Source: Linyphia triangularis (lineage: Eukaryota > Arthropoda > Arachnida > Araneae > Linyphiidae). From it: 64,000 nt of DNA. A program made the position numbers and the translations under genes. Below the pieces are notes generated by a model, which was not told where the DNA came from, made no database searches, and worked only from the letters and a program-made list of their open reading frames with translations. The first letter of the stretch is position 1, and each line of letters begins with the position of its first letter. The stretch is taken from contig OZ021726.1 of assembly GCA_963978545.1 (NCBI GenBank), positions 34,010,459-34,074,458 of the forward strand, in the 5' to 3' direction. Shown here piece after piece: positions 47,501 through 56,859 of the stretch.

Positions 47501-50500
47501 CACCAAGTAACTGGGGAATTAGTAACACAAGCTATCAGTAATTTGAAAAAAAGTGATGAAAATTTTTGATCACTGGCTGAAAATGCAGAGCTAACAGTAG
47601 AGGTAATGACCTTAAAGACCAATAAATGAACAGAAGGGGGTTTTATTAAAAAAATTAAGTAAGATTAAAGGTAGATGGAGCGAGGAAAATAATATTAAGG
47701 TATTAAACGAGAATGCAATTAAGTGTTAAATGCACATGTTGTATAAAATAACCCGCTATCATATAATAAAGCATTAGATCACTGCAGTTATTAAAATAAC
47801 CTAAATTATATTTTTAAAAAATAACCAGATTGCTTTGTCCAATATTTAGTTTAAAACCCCTTGAAAACTATCCTTAATCATTGAATGATAGCTCACTTAA
47901 AAAATAAAAAAACAAGGGCAAATAACGGTAAGTTTAGTCTTATAGCTTCCCCCCCCCCCCCCATTCCCTTAAATTGTAACCTATATTCACCGCAGTTTTA
48001 GGTGTTATTTTTATTTGTGTTGATTTTTATAGTTAAAGGGTGAGCTGGTATAATAATGAAAATTCTTACTGATCATTCAACTAAAAATTTTCATTATAAG
48101 GAATCTTCATACCTGTTCCTGGTAGGTTCCTGGTAGAACAATTCAATCAAATAATAAATACAGTCAAACGTCCGAAATCCGATAACCGGAATGACCCAAT
48201 ATCCCTCTTTTACAATTTCAGGGAGATTGAGAATATATCGCAAGATCACGATCTCGAGGCCAGTTTTACTGGTTCCTAGAAGGTAATTTTCCTGAATATT
48301 TTGAATTCGGAGGTGCAGGAGACCAGCAAAAAGAGAACATTAAAACATACCGGTGAAAACCTGTAAAGTTTCATAAAGGCTTTCTTTCTCAAATCAGCAG
48401 TGAAAAGGCATGAATGGACAGGACATTTTCACGAGCATTTTAATGAATGCCTGGTATAACCTATAACTTGTGGCCGGCGACATTGTTTTGCAACGATACG
48501 GATGCTCAAGTTGCCGATTTTGAAGGCTTCCGTATTTTAAAAGACAGGGTAGAAATATATAAATTAATAGAATTTGTAATTAGCACAAATTGAAAGAAGT
48601 TATTTCAGAAGTGTTTAAATGTGATGATGGAACGCTGACCGTGTGTCAGTTGACGGACGGCGAAATGAGGCTGCATCCGGAAAATTCCATGATTGCTGAT
48701 AGTGAGGAAAGAGGCGATGAAGTTACTAAAAGCAAAATTCTGCTTGACGATTTGGTAGGAATTTTGGACTTGGCAATAAAAAGACTAGAACAAAGGGACT
48801 GATCATGAAATTATGTCTTGTCTACGAAATTAAGGAGAAGTTATTGAACGAAAAGGCCAAACTCTTCAACAACATACTTTAAGAGAAATATTTAAGATGT
48901 TTGAGTTTTAAAAAATGTCAGTGTTTAATTATTATTTAAATTAACACTTATATTTTTTTCTTATTTTTACTTTTGGGAATGAGGGAATACCCATTTTACA
49001 TTGAGGATATAACATTCGGAATCGCCGAAGATTTGGGTCTTTCTACTGTATTATAGAACATTTCTTCACTTTTGATAAGTCTATGTTTCATCAAATTTTT
49101 AAAAAAATGAAGTAAAAATATCGTACCCTTTTTCTAATTTAAGAGTTATAAGCTGTGAGTATAATGCCCAAAAGTTTCCAAATTCAACATTAATATTTTA
49201 AAACAATCTAGGTACTTTTATCAAATTTAATAGAAATTATTTGTTTGAAAAATTATTCCAAGTCCTTACTTTAAATATTGAGAAATAATGCTTTTAACAT
49301 TGTTACTCTGCTGAACATAACAGTTTTAATTTGCTGCACATTATAACACAGCATTTTTCCAAATGGGTAAGTCACTTGTCTTCAAAAGATAAATTTAAAT
49401 GATATCATCTAAAAATTTAAACTAGTAATAATTATTTCACAGTTACAATATCTGGAAAGGGTTTAAAGAATATCAAAAGTTTCTATACTTTTTGCAGAAT
49501 TTTTAAAAAAAATATTTAATTTTCAACTGTCAGTTTCAAATTAATAATTCCCCCCCCCCCCCCCAAAAAATCAATTTAGTTTAAATATGCTCTTTTTTCT
49601 ACAGAAAATAAAAAAATATTGCTGGACATTTTGCTGGATTATCATTGTAATTTTAAAAAATAATATTTTTAATTAAGTTAAAAAAAACATTTGAATTTGC
49701 AATTTTAAATGGGTATTTAAATTAAAATCAATCCACAAATGTTTACATTTCGTATAAGTATCTCTACATACGTAATGATCCAACTCATTATACAGCAAAG
49801 TGATTGTGTAAATAAAACCAAATTTAAATATCTGCACAAAAGAATTAAACAAATTAAGAAATCTTTCGAGGATATTGATGTTGGCAAAAGCTTGCATGAT
49901 GTCACAACTGATAGTAATATGCTTCTCAATTGTATTGTATTTCTAACAATTTTGCTGGTTTCAAATTAATTTAATTTGGGGGGGGGGAAGGAAATAAAAA
50001 CATGATGAAGGTAATCAGAAATATGTTTTATGTTAATGTTACCTAATTAAATAAAAATTTCAAAGGTACATTAATGCGGAAAGATTTTACAAAAATCTTC
50101 TGTACTTCTGTTTTTCTTTATTTTTTCCCTGATTATAAAGGCAAAGAATTCTTAGTTAGAAATTTTTTTTGTTTTATAAATTCTTATCAGTTTAATGAGA
50201 TATCTAAACAAACAAAAATAAAAAAATTCAAACAATTTATCAGTTACGGAAAAATAAAAATCTTCATTCTGCACGAAGCTTTAAGATTACATAATAGGAT
50301 GAGTTCCGTACAGCAAGTTATGAGCAATGAGTATTCACAGGGTGTCCACAGATCGGGAAAACCGGGAATATCGGGAAAAGTCAGGGAATTCGGCATTTCG
50401 GGAAAAATCAGGGAATTATCAGGGATTTTGTCAAAAAGTTTAAAGGAATTTTCCGAAATTAAAATGAAACTTTTAATTTTGACAATTAAAGATACACTGT

Positions 50501-52870
50501 TACCAAAAATACAAAAATCAATTTGAAAAATAATTAGAAAAAGTTAAAAAAAAAAAAAAAAAAAAAACGTCGAAAAATCGGACCGCAAGACCGACCACGT
50601 AACTTTTAGCAATAAAATTTCCTGACAATCACTGAACCTGCTTGCTTTCAGATTTGCCTCAAATCGCCGATGGAATGACTACATTTCTTCCTCATTTTTC
50701 TCTTATATTATAGTAGTCTATCGGAATTATTTACGTTGATATTTGATGGTCATTTTTCTGAACGTTACGATGGTAAAATGACCGATATTTTCGTGATTAT
50801 AGAGGGCAAGATACACGTTCTTGCATGCTGCTCATTTTCGTGATGTGTCCCTGACGCTATTTCAGAGATTGCACCTGTCAGCCATGGTACAGTTCTGCTT
50901 TTTTAGATTTTAGATTTCAGCATTTTTTTTTTTTTTTTTTTTAATTTTTTTTTGAAATTTCCATCATTCCTGAGACGGATTCAAAACTGCATTACAATTT
51001 CATTGGGTTTACTTGCTTGTCTGACAATCAAGGAACCTACATACTTTCAGATTTCCCCAAACTTGTGATGTAATGATCATTTTTCTTGCTGATTGCCAGC
51101 ATCTATCGCTGTTATTTATGATGGTGTGTGGTGGTTAGTTTCGCCGAACGTTACTCTGATGTTAAGCTTGTTATTGCCGAGATTTTCGCTGCTAAGAAGG
51201 GAGCTTTCACCGAGATTAACATTCTTGTGATGTTCATTTTAGTCCCTATTAATCACTATTCTAAGGTTTGCGCCTCAATAGTTGTCTATATCGCCGAGAT
51301 TTACGCTTGTGATTGTCAATTTCGTAGATTGTGACGTCGATACAATCGCGTCTATTTCAGCGATTTCCATCGATATATTGGATGCTAGCGTTGATATTTA
51401 CGTTGGTGTGATGGTCATTTTTGCCTATTGTTGCCTTAATGCAGGGATGTGATTGCTTCTGCCGATCTTTCCGCTTTCGTGAATTTTTCTTATTTTTCCA
51501 CCTATCAAAGTTTTCCTCCCACAGCCGACCAAACGGTATAGTGGTTAGCGTGCTAGCTTCTAGACCGGGAGGTTGCGGGTTCGAGTCCCGCGTATGGCAT
51601 GGGTGTTTGTAAATGTATGTTGGCTTGTCAAATGACGAATGTTTCGGCTCATTATAGCCCTCGTTTTGCTGACGGCGCCATATAATCTGAAAACAACCAA
51701 CTTTCCTCCCACAAATTTCTCATTGATCCCGCGGAGATTAAAATTTCCTGACAATCATGGAACCTGCATGCGTTCAGTCTTCCCCAAACCACCGATGGAA
51801 TTATTATCCCCTCCCACCTTATTTTTCTCTAATGTTAGACTCTATCGAAATTATTTACATTGGTATGTTATAGCCATTTTGCAGAACGTTACGCTGATGA
51901 AATGGCAGTTATTCCTGTAATTATGGCGAGCGTTATCGCCGTTATTACGTTGCTGTGTGATACTCATTTTTGTCGAGTCTTACTCGAAAATAATAATTGT
52001 TACTGACGTTATTGCAGAGGTTTGCATCTGTCGGACATAGTACAGTTCAACTAAAACCCGAATTTCGACTTTTTCTTTTAATTGAAATTTTGAATCATTC
52101 CTGAGATCGATACAAATCTGCATTACAATTTTGTTGGACTTACAAGTCTGACAATCACGGAATCTCGGCAACAATCGGCATTTTGCCTGTACCGGTACGG
52201 GCATTTTTGCCGATTGTTGGTTTAATATAATTGCCGAGACTTGCGCCCATACGGCGGCCACTATCACCGATATTTACGTTGAAGTAGCTGTAATTTTCAC
52301 TTAGATTTAAGCCGTTTTAACTGAAGTTATTGGTGAGATTCACGACGTCGTTTTGGTGTCATTCGCCTAGACTTCCACTGATGTGAAAGCCGCTATGTAC
52401 GTTATTAGTGTGTATGTGAGGATCGTTTTCACCGTTTGGTTTGAATTAATGATGAATGATTAGAATTTTAATTTAATTTTGCACAAGAAATTAATCCAAA
52501 TCGTCCCAGTTTTTTTTATGTATCCTTATTTTAAATTGTCATTTTAACTGCTACTGAATGTAAAATTGTTTATTTTAACTTGAAAAACAATTTCACATTT
52601 TAACTATAGATATAAGTAGTTTAAAGTTAAAGCAATTTTTTTTTATGTATAATTCTTTAAAATTAATTGTCTGGGGAAAATGTGTTTATTTTGTAAAAAT
52701 TTTGCTTGGGTATTGTACTTAAATAAGCGGCTACAGCTGATCTTAAACAAAAAAGAAAATTTCAAATAATGCATATAATGAAATTGAACAATTTGGACAA
52801 CGAAATTATGCAAACTAAAAAGCCAATGAAAATAGTATAACTCCCCCAATCCAACTACATTTGAAGACAT

Positions 52871-52918
<48 letters not shown>

Positions 52919-55256
52919 ACACAAATTGATATATAATTTATAAAATATAAAAATTTTACTTTACGAAAATATTTTAAAGCAATTATTGATTTTTAAAATT
53001 TGATTATAATTTCAAGTATTCAGAAAACAAAAATAGTTAATATAATATATAGAGTATTTGTTAAATGTGTGTGTTTGATCCATTTTGACATGATTTATGG
53101 TTTGTCTTTATTTTTAAAATTTTACTTAAGAAAACAGTTTATTAAATCTGAAATTTAATACTAGAGTCCTCTTTTCTTGAGATTAGATTGAAATGAAAAA
53201 AAAAGTGTGATTTTAAAGTATAATTGCACATGCACAGTGCAGGTACACTATACATACACTACACTAAATGAAGCAATTTGGTATTTGTGTCATAAATGTG
53301 TAAAGATAAACAGTACATGCATCGTAATTTTCTTTATGATGGTGAATTTGAATGTTGTTTTACTTGAAAGTTTATTATTTATATATATTTTGTCGATAAC
53401 TTATAATCAGGGAAAATATTGGGTGTTACAGGGAATAATCAGGGAAATATCAGGGAATTTTAAAATAACTTTTCTGTGGACACCCTGATTCACTAAAAAA
53501 TATAAATGTCACTTCTAAACTTGAATGACCATTTGGAGTACTTAAAAATATATATATAAATATAATATATATTATATGTATATATAAATATTAAAATTAT
53601 TTTTAAAATTTGCATTTCTATCCTATTAATTTTTTTACTAAAACTTGTTTTCATTTAATATTTAATACGAATAAAATTAACATTTGAATGAGGTAAGTTT
53701 CTTGAATTTCAAATGTTTGTGATACTTCACTTATATTTTAAAGGTGTATAAGACATATTTTTTCTTCAAAAATGTACTAGTAGTATGAAAATTACAATAT
53801 TGTCTGGTATGTTATAGAAATAAAAGATTGCAAATAATAATTCAAAGTAGATCAAGTAAATCTTAAACTAAATGTATAAGGTTACATATAACGACTAATA
53901 TTTAAAAATTTCTTATTTTATTAAATTCTATATGTTTGCAAGTAATTTAATATTTATTTTGTTTTTCATTTTTTACTTATTAATTCTTAGATGCATCTGA
54001 TCCTTTGCGATATAAAGCTAATCCTGAAAGTTTAAATGTTGAGGTAAGTTTTATTGTCCATAAAGTATATTAATGTATTTCTTTAGCTGAATAGTTATAT
54101 GCAGTTTAATTAAGGTGACTTGGTACCCCTTGTTTTCACAAAAAATTATAAAAATATAAATTTTCTATTTCCTTCTCCTTATTCTGGCACATTTTTAGCT
54201 GATCCGATAACTGCAATTGTGGAAAAAGTATGTTTTATGGAGAATTTAGCATAGCTACAATAGCTCCTTCGATGTTTTGAATGCATTTTCACAGTTCGTG
54301 GTTTTTGGAATTTCCACTCAAAATGCTAAAACTTCAGCAAATATGAATGGAATAACTTGAATTTTTTTTTTTTGCCATTCTAATGATCTATTTGACAGAA
54401 ATAGGCATGGATTTTTTAATAAAATATAAACTTTTTTTTACAAATATAAATGTTAGAAAATATCCCTTTTTTTACCTATAGGTACAGTAATTATCGTTTT
54501 TCTTGAAAACTATTTAACTTATTCAAAATCTGATGCCTAAAAAGTTGGAGTATATTACTCGGGGGGGGGGGGGGGGAATTGAAATGAAAAAATAAGGCAG
54601 AATTTGAATTTAAAAGAATTTTTTTTTTTTTTTAATTTTAAAAATTTAGAGCACTTTGTGAACTTTTTTTAATAAAATTTAGTTATTATTTAGTAATACT
54701 TCAAAATATATAAAAATTATAATTTTAAAAGCTTAAATAAAAAATAAAAAGTTTGAAGGGTATCAAGTCCCCTTAAATAATTTTGGATTTCTTTGAAAAA
54801 AAGGTAGCACATTACCATTAACTGAGAACAGTTGAAATATTTTTCAATCCTTAAAATTTAATAATTTTTTATATAGGTTTAAGTTTATTATGATTTTTGG
54901 CTAAAGGGGAACCTTGTTGTATTTGTGATTTGTTATTGAAAAAACAAAACTTATTAATATTTTTTCTTTAAAAACTTTTTAAAATGACAGCTTGGCTTAT
55001 TATTTTTAAGTTTATATTAAAGTTATTGAAAATGTTTAACATCTTCATGTAATTTAATTTTACAGCCCTAAACCAGTTCTGCATAAAGCTTGCACTTTTT
55101 TTATTTTGTTTTATGATTTTGATGAACATATTTTATTTCTAAAGTTTTTCTGATTAAAAAAAATGCTTAATACTAATTAGGATGAAGAAGAAACACAAGA
55201 AGAAAAAAAAGAATCTCATGTTTATGTTCCTCCTAAAATATCTGCTGCTTATTATG
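29575..55256 (+). CDS. NGDN: NGDN, neuroguidin (exons 1-6 of a longer gene; 3' part outside the window)
   Basis: Plus-strand exons 29575-29586, 29664-29801, 43796-43933, 45146-45230, 53991-54043 and 55181-55256, all with AG/GT borders and matching phases, give about 164 residues. Diagnostic blocks are ETEKGLSFLDLKNHTLLNYV, LVQLRIVLEKMRPIDEKLKY and QIDKMQSAV, and then DPLRYKANP and YVPPKISAAYY. This is the Sas10/Utp3/C1D domain plus linker of neuroguidin (human 315 residues). The family acts in the small-subunit processome in nucleoli; vertebrate neuroguidin is also reported to bind eIF4E (family knowledge). The C-terminal basic half is missing: exon 6 ends in phase 1 and no further exon was recognised before 64000. 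Introns 2, 4 and 6 are 14.0, 8.8 and more than 8.7 kb and full of mobile elements. No disabling change is seen. Confidence 0.93.
29664..29801 (+). CDS. NGDN: NGDN exon 2
   Basis: 46 codons with a TTTTAG acceptor and GTATGT donor. It reads PIDISQEDIQETLKLLKEVP, then TLAANVSETIQIVLGKLQKK, then ELETEK: the N-terminal helix of the Sas10 domain, leading into GLSFLDLK of exon 3. Confidence 0.92.
29990..31898 (-). mobile_element. pogo/Tigger-like element relic with CCGGAT repeats
   Basis: The right end, read on the minus strand, is TA then CAGTAAAAGCCCAATTATCC, a typical pogo/Tigger terminus. The words TTCCGG or CCGGAT occur more than ten times between 30010 and 31880 (for example near 31155, 31210, 31395, 31440, 31555 and 31640). 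The left terminus was not found. No transposase motif was recognised, so it is probably non-autonomous. Confidence 0.5.
32431..32598 (-). mobile_element. Mini-Helitron (168 bp)
   Basis: On the minus strand it starts TCTATATTA, preceded by A, and ends with the hairpin GGGGCGGAGCCCC and then CTAG, followed by T. These are the expected Helitron features: 5' TC, 3' hairpin plus CTRR, insertion between A and T, and no target duplication. The middle carries CATAAGTAGTTTTTGCATTC, a word shared with the arrays at 1-330 and 15600-16190. Confidence 0.8.
32795..32960 (+). mobile_element. tRNA-derived SINE
   Basis: An A-box-like TGGCTGAGAGG at 32808-32818 and a near-perfect B box GGTTCGAATCC at 32852-32862 form an RNA polymerase III promoter. 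The acceptor arms do not pair as in a real tRNA, and a non-tRNA body follows (GCATGGATGTTCATGG, then GTCCCGGCCGGATCAGCC). The right edge is approximate. Confidence 0.7.
33520..35260 (+). repeat. CpG-bearing internal-repeat core, two tandem copies
   Basis: Built from loosely repeated phrases like GAGATTTACGTTGTTGTGAT, GGTCATTTTCGCCGAGTGTT and ACAATAGCGCTATTG. The stretch up to about 34480 is repeated at about 34500-35260: both end in GGAT(C/T)GATTTCGCCGTT, then a GCAGAATTACTAA word, then AAAATTGTTATTTTAACTGC. The same core appears inside 37059-40041, 45454-47489 and 50338-53487. The frames 33470-33856 and 34605-34850 are chance products of this repeat. Confidence 0.7.
36540..37058 (+). pseudogene. 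Merlin (IS1016/ISXO2-like) transposase, 5' part
   Basis: Broken plus-strand frames contain a CPRCG-like stretch near 36550, an HWEC-type stretch near 36630, IVDSTAAD near 36680 and DWMIFCCKVEM. They continue with GGEHIIVEFNLGKCKFNRDK, HVNGQCFWVFFGCVDSDTNK, and then VSDRTLDTLLVML. This is the order of the DDE_Tnp_IS1595 (ISXO2-like) domain: helix-turn-helix, VVExDExKF..R.., GQWVFG, then DCW. The first catalytic aspartate position reads asparagine (VEFN). The sequence stops at IVIA, one residue before the second catalytic D, where another element is inserted. Frameshifts near 36975 and elsewhere. Confidence 0.8.
37750..39520. mobile_element. Nested hAT-like element (CAGGGTGTCC family)
   Basis: The ends CGGGGTGGTGACAGAA and (reverse complement) CAGAATGGCTACAGAA, with inner repeats of TCAGGGAAAT and TCAGGGAATTTT, resemble the 50338-53487 element. 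The flanks share TTAAA. It interrupts the repeat core of element A, so it is younger than A's core. It contains the AT microsatellite at 37899-38000 and two poly-C runs. Confidence 0.55.
37899..38000 (+). repeat. Imperfect ATATATAGTTTTTATAGTT minisatellite
   Basis: Four to five imperfect copies of a 20-30 bp AT-rich unit around ATATATATAGTTTTTATAGTT-like words. The six-frame translations are low-complexity and not coding. Confidence 0.7.
40042..40190 (+). pseudogene. Merlin transposase, 3' part
   Basis: Resumes after the duplicated GTAATTGC with GCTGACTGTTGGAAGGC (ADCWKA), the second catalytic aspartate motif. It continues through a frame giving ENEGFCHFNINHSITF-like residues to VHMNSIEGMWSAVKCDLKGT, which holds the catalytic glutamate in the family motif NxIExxW. 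Together with 36540-37058 it forms one Merlin transposase, split by element A and carrying frameshifts. Confidence 0.8.
40191..41600. other. NGDN intron 2, mostly unassigned
   Basis: Contains the inverted partner (about 40425-40500) of the repeat at 775-850, and near 41395-41480 a few imperfect ~35 bp repeats of GACTTAATGACTTT. The 61-codon frame at 40964-41149 has no recognisable domain. Confidence 0.45.
41630..41835 (+). pseudogene. Possible Copia-type gag relic
   Basis: Plus-strand fragments LPVFDGNNY, ITGELV and PETTKDWDIR follow the order FxGxNYxxW ... GxxxxW found at the start of Copia Gag. Stops and frameshifts separate them, and no other Copia domain is nearby. The similarity is short, so this is tentative. 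Confidence 0.3.
41842..41968 (+). CDS. Candidate first coding exon of an unidentified gene
   Basis: The ATG at 41842 opens 42 codons plus one base with no stop, reading MDSRARLVQRLDEFFSIKFK, then PKVKTNSMFLRKVKPAAAKY, NE, and then a GGTAAGCAT donor. It is basic and soluble-looking. It could be an exon of a gene nested in NGDN intron 2, an alternative exon, or a transposon remnant next to the possible Copia relic. I do not recognise the protein and found no partner exon. Confidence 0.25.
42040..42650 (+). repeat. Dispersed degenerate tandem array (forward orientation)
   Basis: About four divergent units of 115-170 bp. Each has GTGGCTTTTTTGTGAC or a similar word, then AGAATGCATTCTCATTGAC, then a TTCGATTGAATGACC word and TACTCCGAAAC. 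These words recur inverted at 8520-8860. The 65-codon frame at 42428-42625 is a product of the repeat. Confidence 0.6.
43796..43933 (+). CDS. NGDN: NGDN exon 3
   Basis: 46 codons, GLSFLDLKNHTLLNYVMNLT then YVILQKLNGKKIENSAAIDR then LVQLRI, with a TGTTTCAG acceptor and GTAAGT donor. It is the core of the Sas10/Utp3/C1D domain and the strongest single match to neuroguidin in the window. Confidence 0.96.
44335..44634. mobile_element. TTAA-flanked MITE, TIR CACATTCGCTG
   Basis: Exactly 300 bp between TTAA at 44331-44334 and 44635-44638, with a perfect 11 bp inverted repeat CACATTCGCTG...CAGCGAATGTG. GC-rich left half (GACGACGCTCTGGGACGACG). It is piggyBac-like by target site, non-coding, and lies in NGDN intron 3. 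Confidence 0.8.
45146..45230 (+). CDS. NGDN: NGDN exon 4
   Basis: 28 codons plus one base, VLEKMRPIDEKLKYQIDKMQ then SAVANGNI, matching the family motif VLEKxRPxDxKLKYQIDK. The acceptor is TAACTGTAG; the donor GTAGTT is weaker than the others. It continues in phase 1 to exon 5. Confidence 0.95.
45454..47489. mobile_element. hAT-like non-autonomous element B
   Basis: The ends CAGGCCTCGCAACAG and (reverse complement) CAGGGCTTGCAACAG match at 13 of 15 positions. The flanks AGGAAAAG and GAAAAGGA share GAAAAG as a likely duplication. Subterminal repeats of TCCCTAA/AAAAGTCC(C) lie at both ends. The middle (about 45610-46640) is the CpG-bearing repeat core, with phrases such as GATGGTCATTTTTGTCGAGT. 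No transposase was found; the 46174-46470 frame is repeat-derived. Confidence 0.75.
48161..49048 (+). mobile_element. pogo-like element, TA flanked
   Basis: TA flanks (48159-48160 and 49049-49050). The left end CAGTCAAACGTCCGAAATCC and the right end (reverse complement) CAGTAGAAAGACCCAAATCT agree at the key positions of pogo/Tigger ends. 888 bp, so internally deleted. Transposase relics occur inside. Confidence 0.7.
48340..48802 (+). pseudogene. pogo/Tigger transposase relic
   Basis: 48340-48450 gives a broken reading with FIKAFFLKSAVKRHE, and 48590-48802 an open frame (MKEVISEVFKCDDGTLTVCQ, then an acidic ADSEERGDE stretch, ending LDLAIKRLEQRD). The acidic tail with a final amphipathic LxxLIxxLEQ-type helix is common at the C-terminus of pogo transposases. 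The DDE core is mostly missing. Confidence 0.5.
51525..51720 (+). mobile_element. tRNA-derived SINE
   Basis: An A-box-like TAGTGGTTAGCG at 51539-51550 and B box GGTTCGAGTCC at 51578-51588, followed by GGCATGGGTGTTTG and a non-tRNA body. It shares only the GCATGG(A/G)TGTT join with the SINE at 32795. It is not a functional tRNA: the terminal arms do not pair. Right edge approximate. Confidence 0.7.
52872..52914 (+). repeat. Poly-T tract, 43 nt
   Basis: An uninterrupted T run inside element C, possibly the tail of a minus-strand retroposon; no body was recognised. The length is likely unstable. Confidence 0.9.
53991..54043 (+). CDS. NGDN: NGDN exon 5
   Basis: Two bases plus 17 codons, completing G/D across the junction, then ASDPLRYKANPESLNVE. 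The DPLRxKxxP motif is conserved in neuroguidin after the Sas10 domain. The acceptor is AATTCTTAG and the donor GTAAGT. Confidence 0.93.
54114..54772. mobile_element. TTAA-flanked Kolobok-like non-autonomous element
   Basis: TTAA at 54110-54113 and 54773-54776. The left end GGTGACTTGGTACCCCTT and the right end (reverse complement) GGGGACTTGATACCCTTC match at most positions. It is related by its ends to 7738-9833. 659 bp, AT-rich, with a 16-G run at 54561-54576. Non-coding. Lies in NGDN intron 5. Confidence 0.75.
55181..55256 (+). CDS. NGDN: NGDN exon 6
   Basis: 25 codons plus one base, DEEETQEEKKESHVYVPPKI then SAAYY, an acidic stretch followed by the YVPP-(K/R) motif that precedes the basic C-terminal half in neuroguidin. 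The acceptor is ACTAATTAG and the donor GGTAAGTT. Later exons are not in the window. Confidence 0.93.
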
Positions 55257-56079
55257 GTAAGTTAATCATAGATTTATAACTTCTACCAAATTTAAATTAA
55301 CCATGGGGCAATTCTCTGGCTGACGCACGGGACATTTTGGCTCTTTTTTTCTTCTCGTAAACAGGTAGGAATTCTAAAATTAAGATGAATCGAATAGTTA
55401 TGTTTTTATTTTATATCATATTACTTGGTGACAAAGTTATATAGAAAACTAATTATTTTAACTGGGTCAAATATGCATTTATATCATAAAGCATATTTGG
55501 CCTAGTTAAAATAATTATTTTTCCATATAGCTTTGTCATCAAGTAGAGCTATATAAAACAAAAGCATAATTGCTAGATTCATGATAATCTTAGAATTCTA
55601 ATTTGTTTAATGAGTAGAAAAAAGAGCTAAAATATCTCATGCTTGCAGCAGAGGATTGCTTCATGAATTCTTACCTATTGCTATGCTAACAAAGTAGTAA
55701 ACACACTGAATCTTATTTCCATATGAAATTATTGTTTGAGTTCTGCTCATTGCAATCCACACAGCCTCTAGTCGTAAATTCCTCAAAAATTTTACTGAAC
55801 TTCTGACTTAGAGGTAAAACATTCAGTTATCCAACAAGAATATTTGTACTGAACTTCCTTTGTGAAGTTCTTCGATCTTTGATTTCTAATGAGTAGATAT
55901 ATTGTGAAGTTGATATTCAGGTTATTGGGTAGACATTTTCGTTGTTGTTTTCTAACTCAGGATGCAAATGCAACAGTCTCTCCTTAAAAGTTTTCCAAAG
56001 GCCTTATTATTTCAGACTATTTGAAGTAATCCAGATATTGTTGTAATGAGGTATTGCCATAATATTCAATATACACTTT

Positions 56080-56449
56080 CAGGGGTCTATCCAGATTTTT
56101 TTTACAGGGTCCTATTTCTGTGAAAAATTTCCAATTTCATATATTTTGATCATATGGTTTGGCACCCATGACGTTACTTCTTTATAACCAATATGTGGGC
56201 AAGTGAGCAGTTTTCTCCTTTTAGCATAAAATAAACTTTGTAATTTAGTAATTGGTTCGTTTTCCAAGAAATATTATGAAGGTTCGGTTTTTTGACTTGG
56301 AATTTTGTGAAAGGTCAGTTTGTTGCACATGGAATTTTGTGAAGGATCCTTTTGTTAAATATGAAATTTTGTGAAGGGTCCGTTTTTTGGACATGGAATT
56401 TTGCAAAGGGTCCTTAAAAGGACCCAAATTTCCTTCTGCATAGACCCCT
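56080..56449. mobile_element. hAT-type MITE with internal 33 bp tandem repeats
   Basis: The ends CAGGGGTCTATCCAGA and (reverse complement) AGGGGTCTATGCAGA are inverted repeats. Between about 56280 and 56425 there are four ~33 bp units, each with a GGTCCGTTTTTTGGACATGG-like half and a GAATTTTGTGAA half. The 60-codon minus frame at 56245-56427 is simply this repeat translated. Confidence 0.7.
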
Positions 56450-56859
56450 TATTTTCACTTGACTTACAACTTTTGATTGTGAAAAAGCCTAATTTTCCAT
56501 GCTGTGGATTCGATTCAATATACACCTTTACTTGACTTGCAACCTATATTTGTAAAGAACCCTTCCAAACGCGAACACTCTATCTCGCATATGGATCATC
56601 TTATTTATCGCTCACTGAACTGAATGAAAGGCGCAATGTTATTGCCTTCTTACAGCATAACAGAATCGATCAGTTTGTGATGAGCATAACTCTTATAGTA
56701 ACAATTGTCACGAACATTTGTTATAATAGAAATCTAAGGAAAACATTTTTGTATCTAAATCTTTGAAGGAAAGTCTAGGACAAGGTATGCTTCTTCAACA
56801 AAAAATAGTTTTTGGGGGAACTTAAAATTTCTAATCAAATTGGTCAATATTTTATATTA

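Larger units (their letters stand above)
50338..53487. mobile_element. hAT-like non-autonomous element C
   Basis: Perfect 15 bp ends CAGGGTGTCCACAGA...TCTGTGGACACCCTG. The flanks share ATTCA(C). Subterminal repeats of TCAGGGAATT/ATCAGGGAAA lie at both ends. Inside lies the CpG-bearing repeat core (about 50690-52570), with a SINE inserted in it at about 51525. Relatives with similar ends are 37750-39520 and 63126-63253. No transposase was found. Confidence 0.8.
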
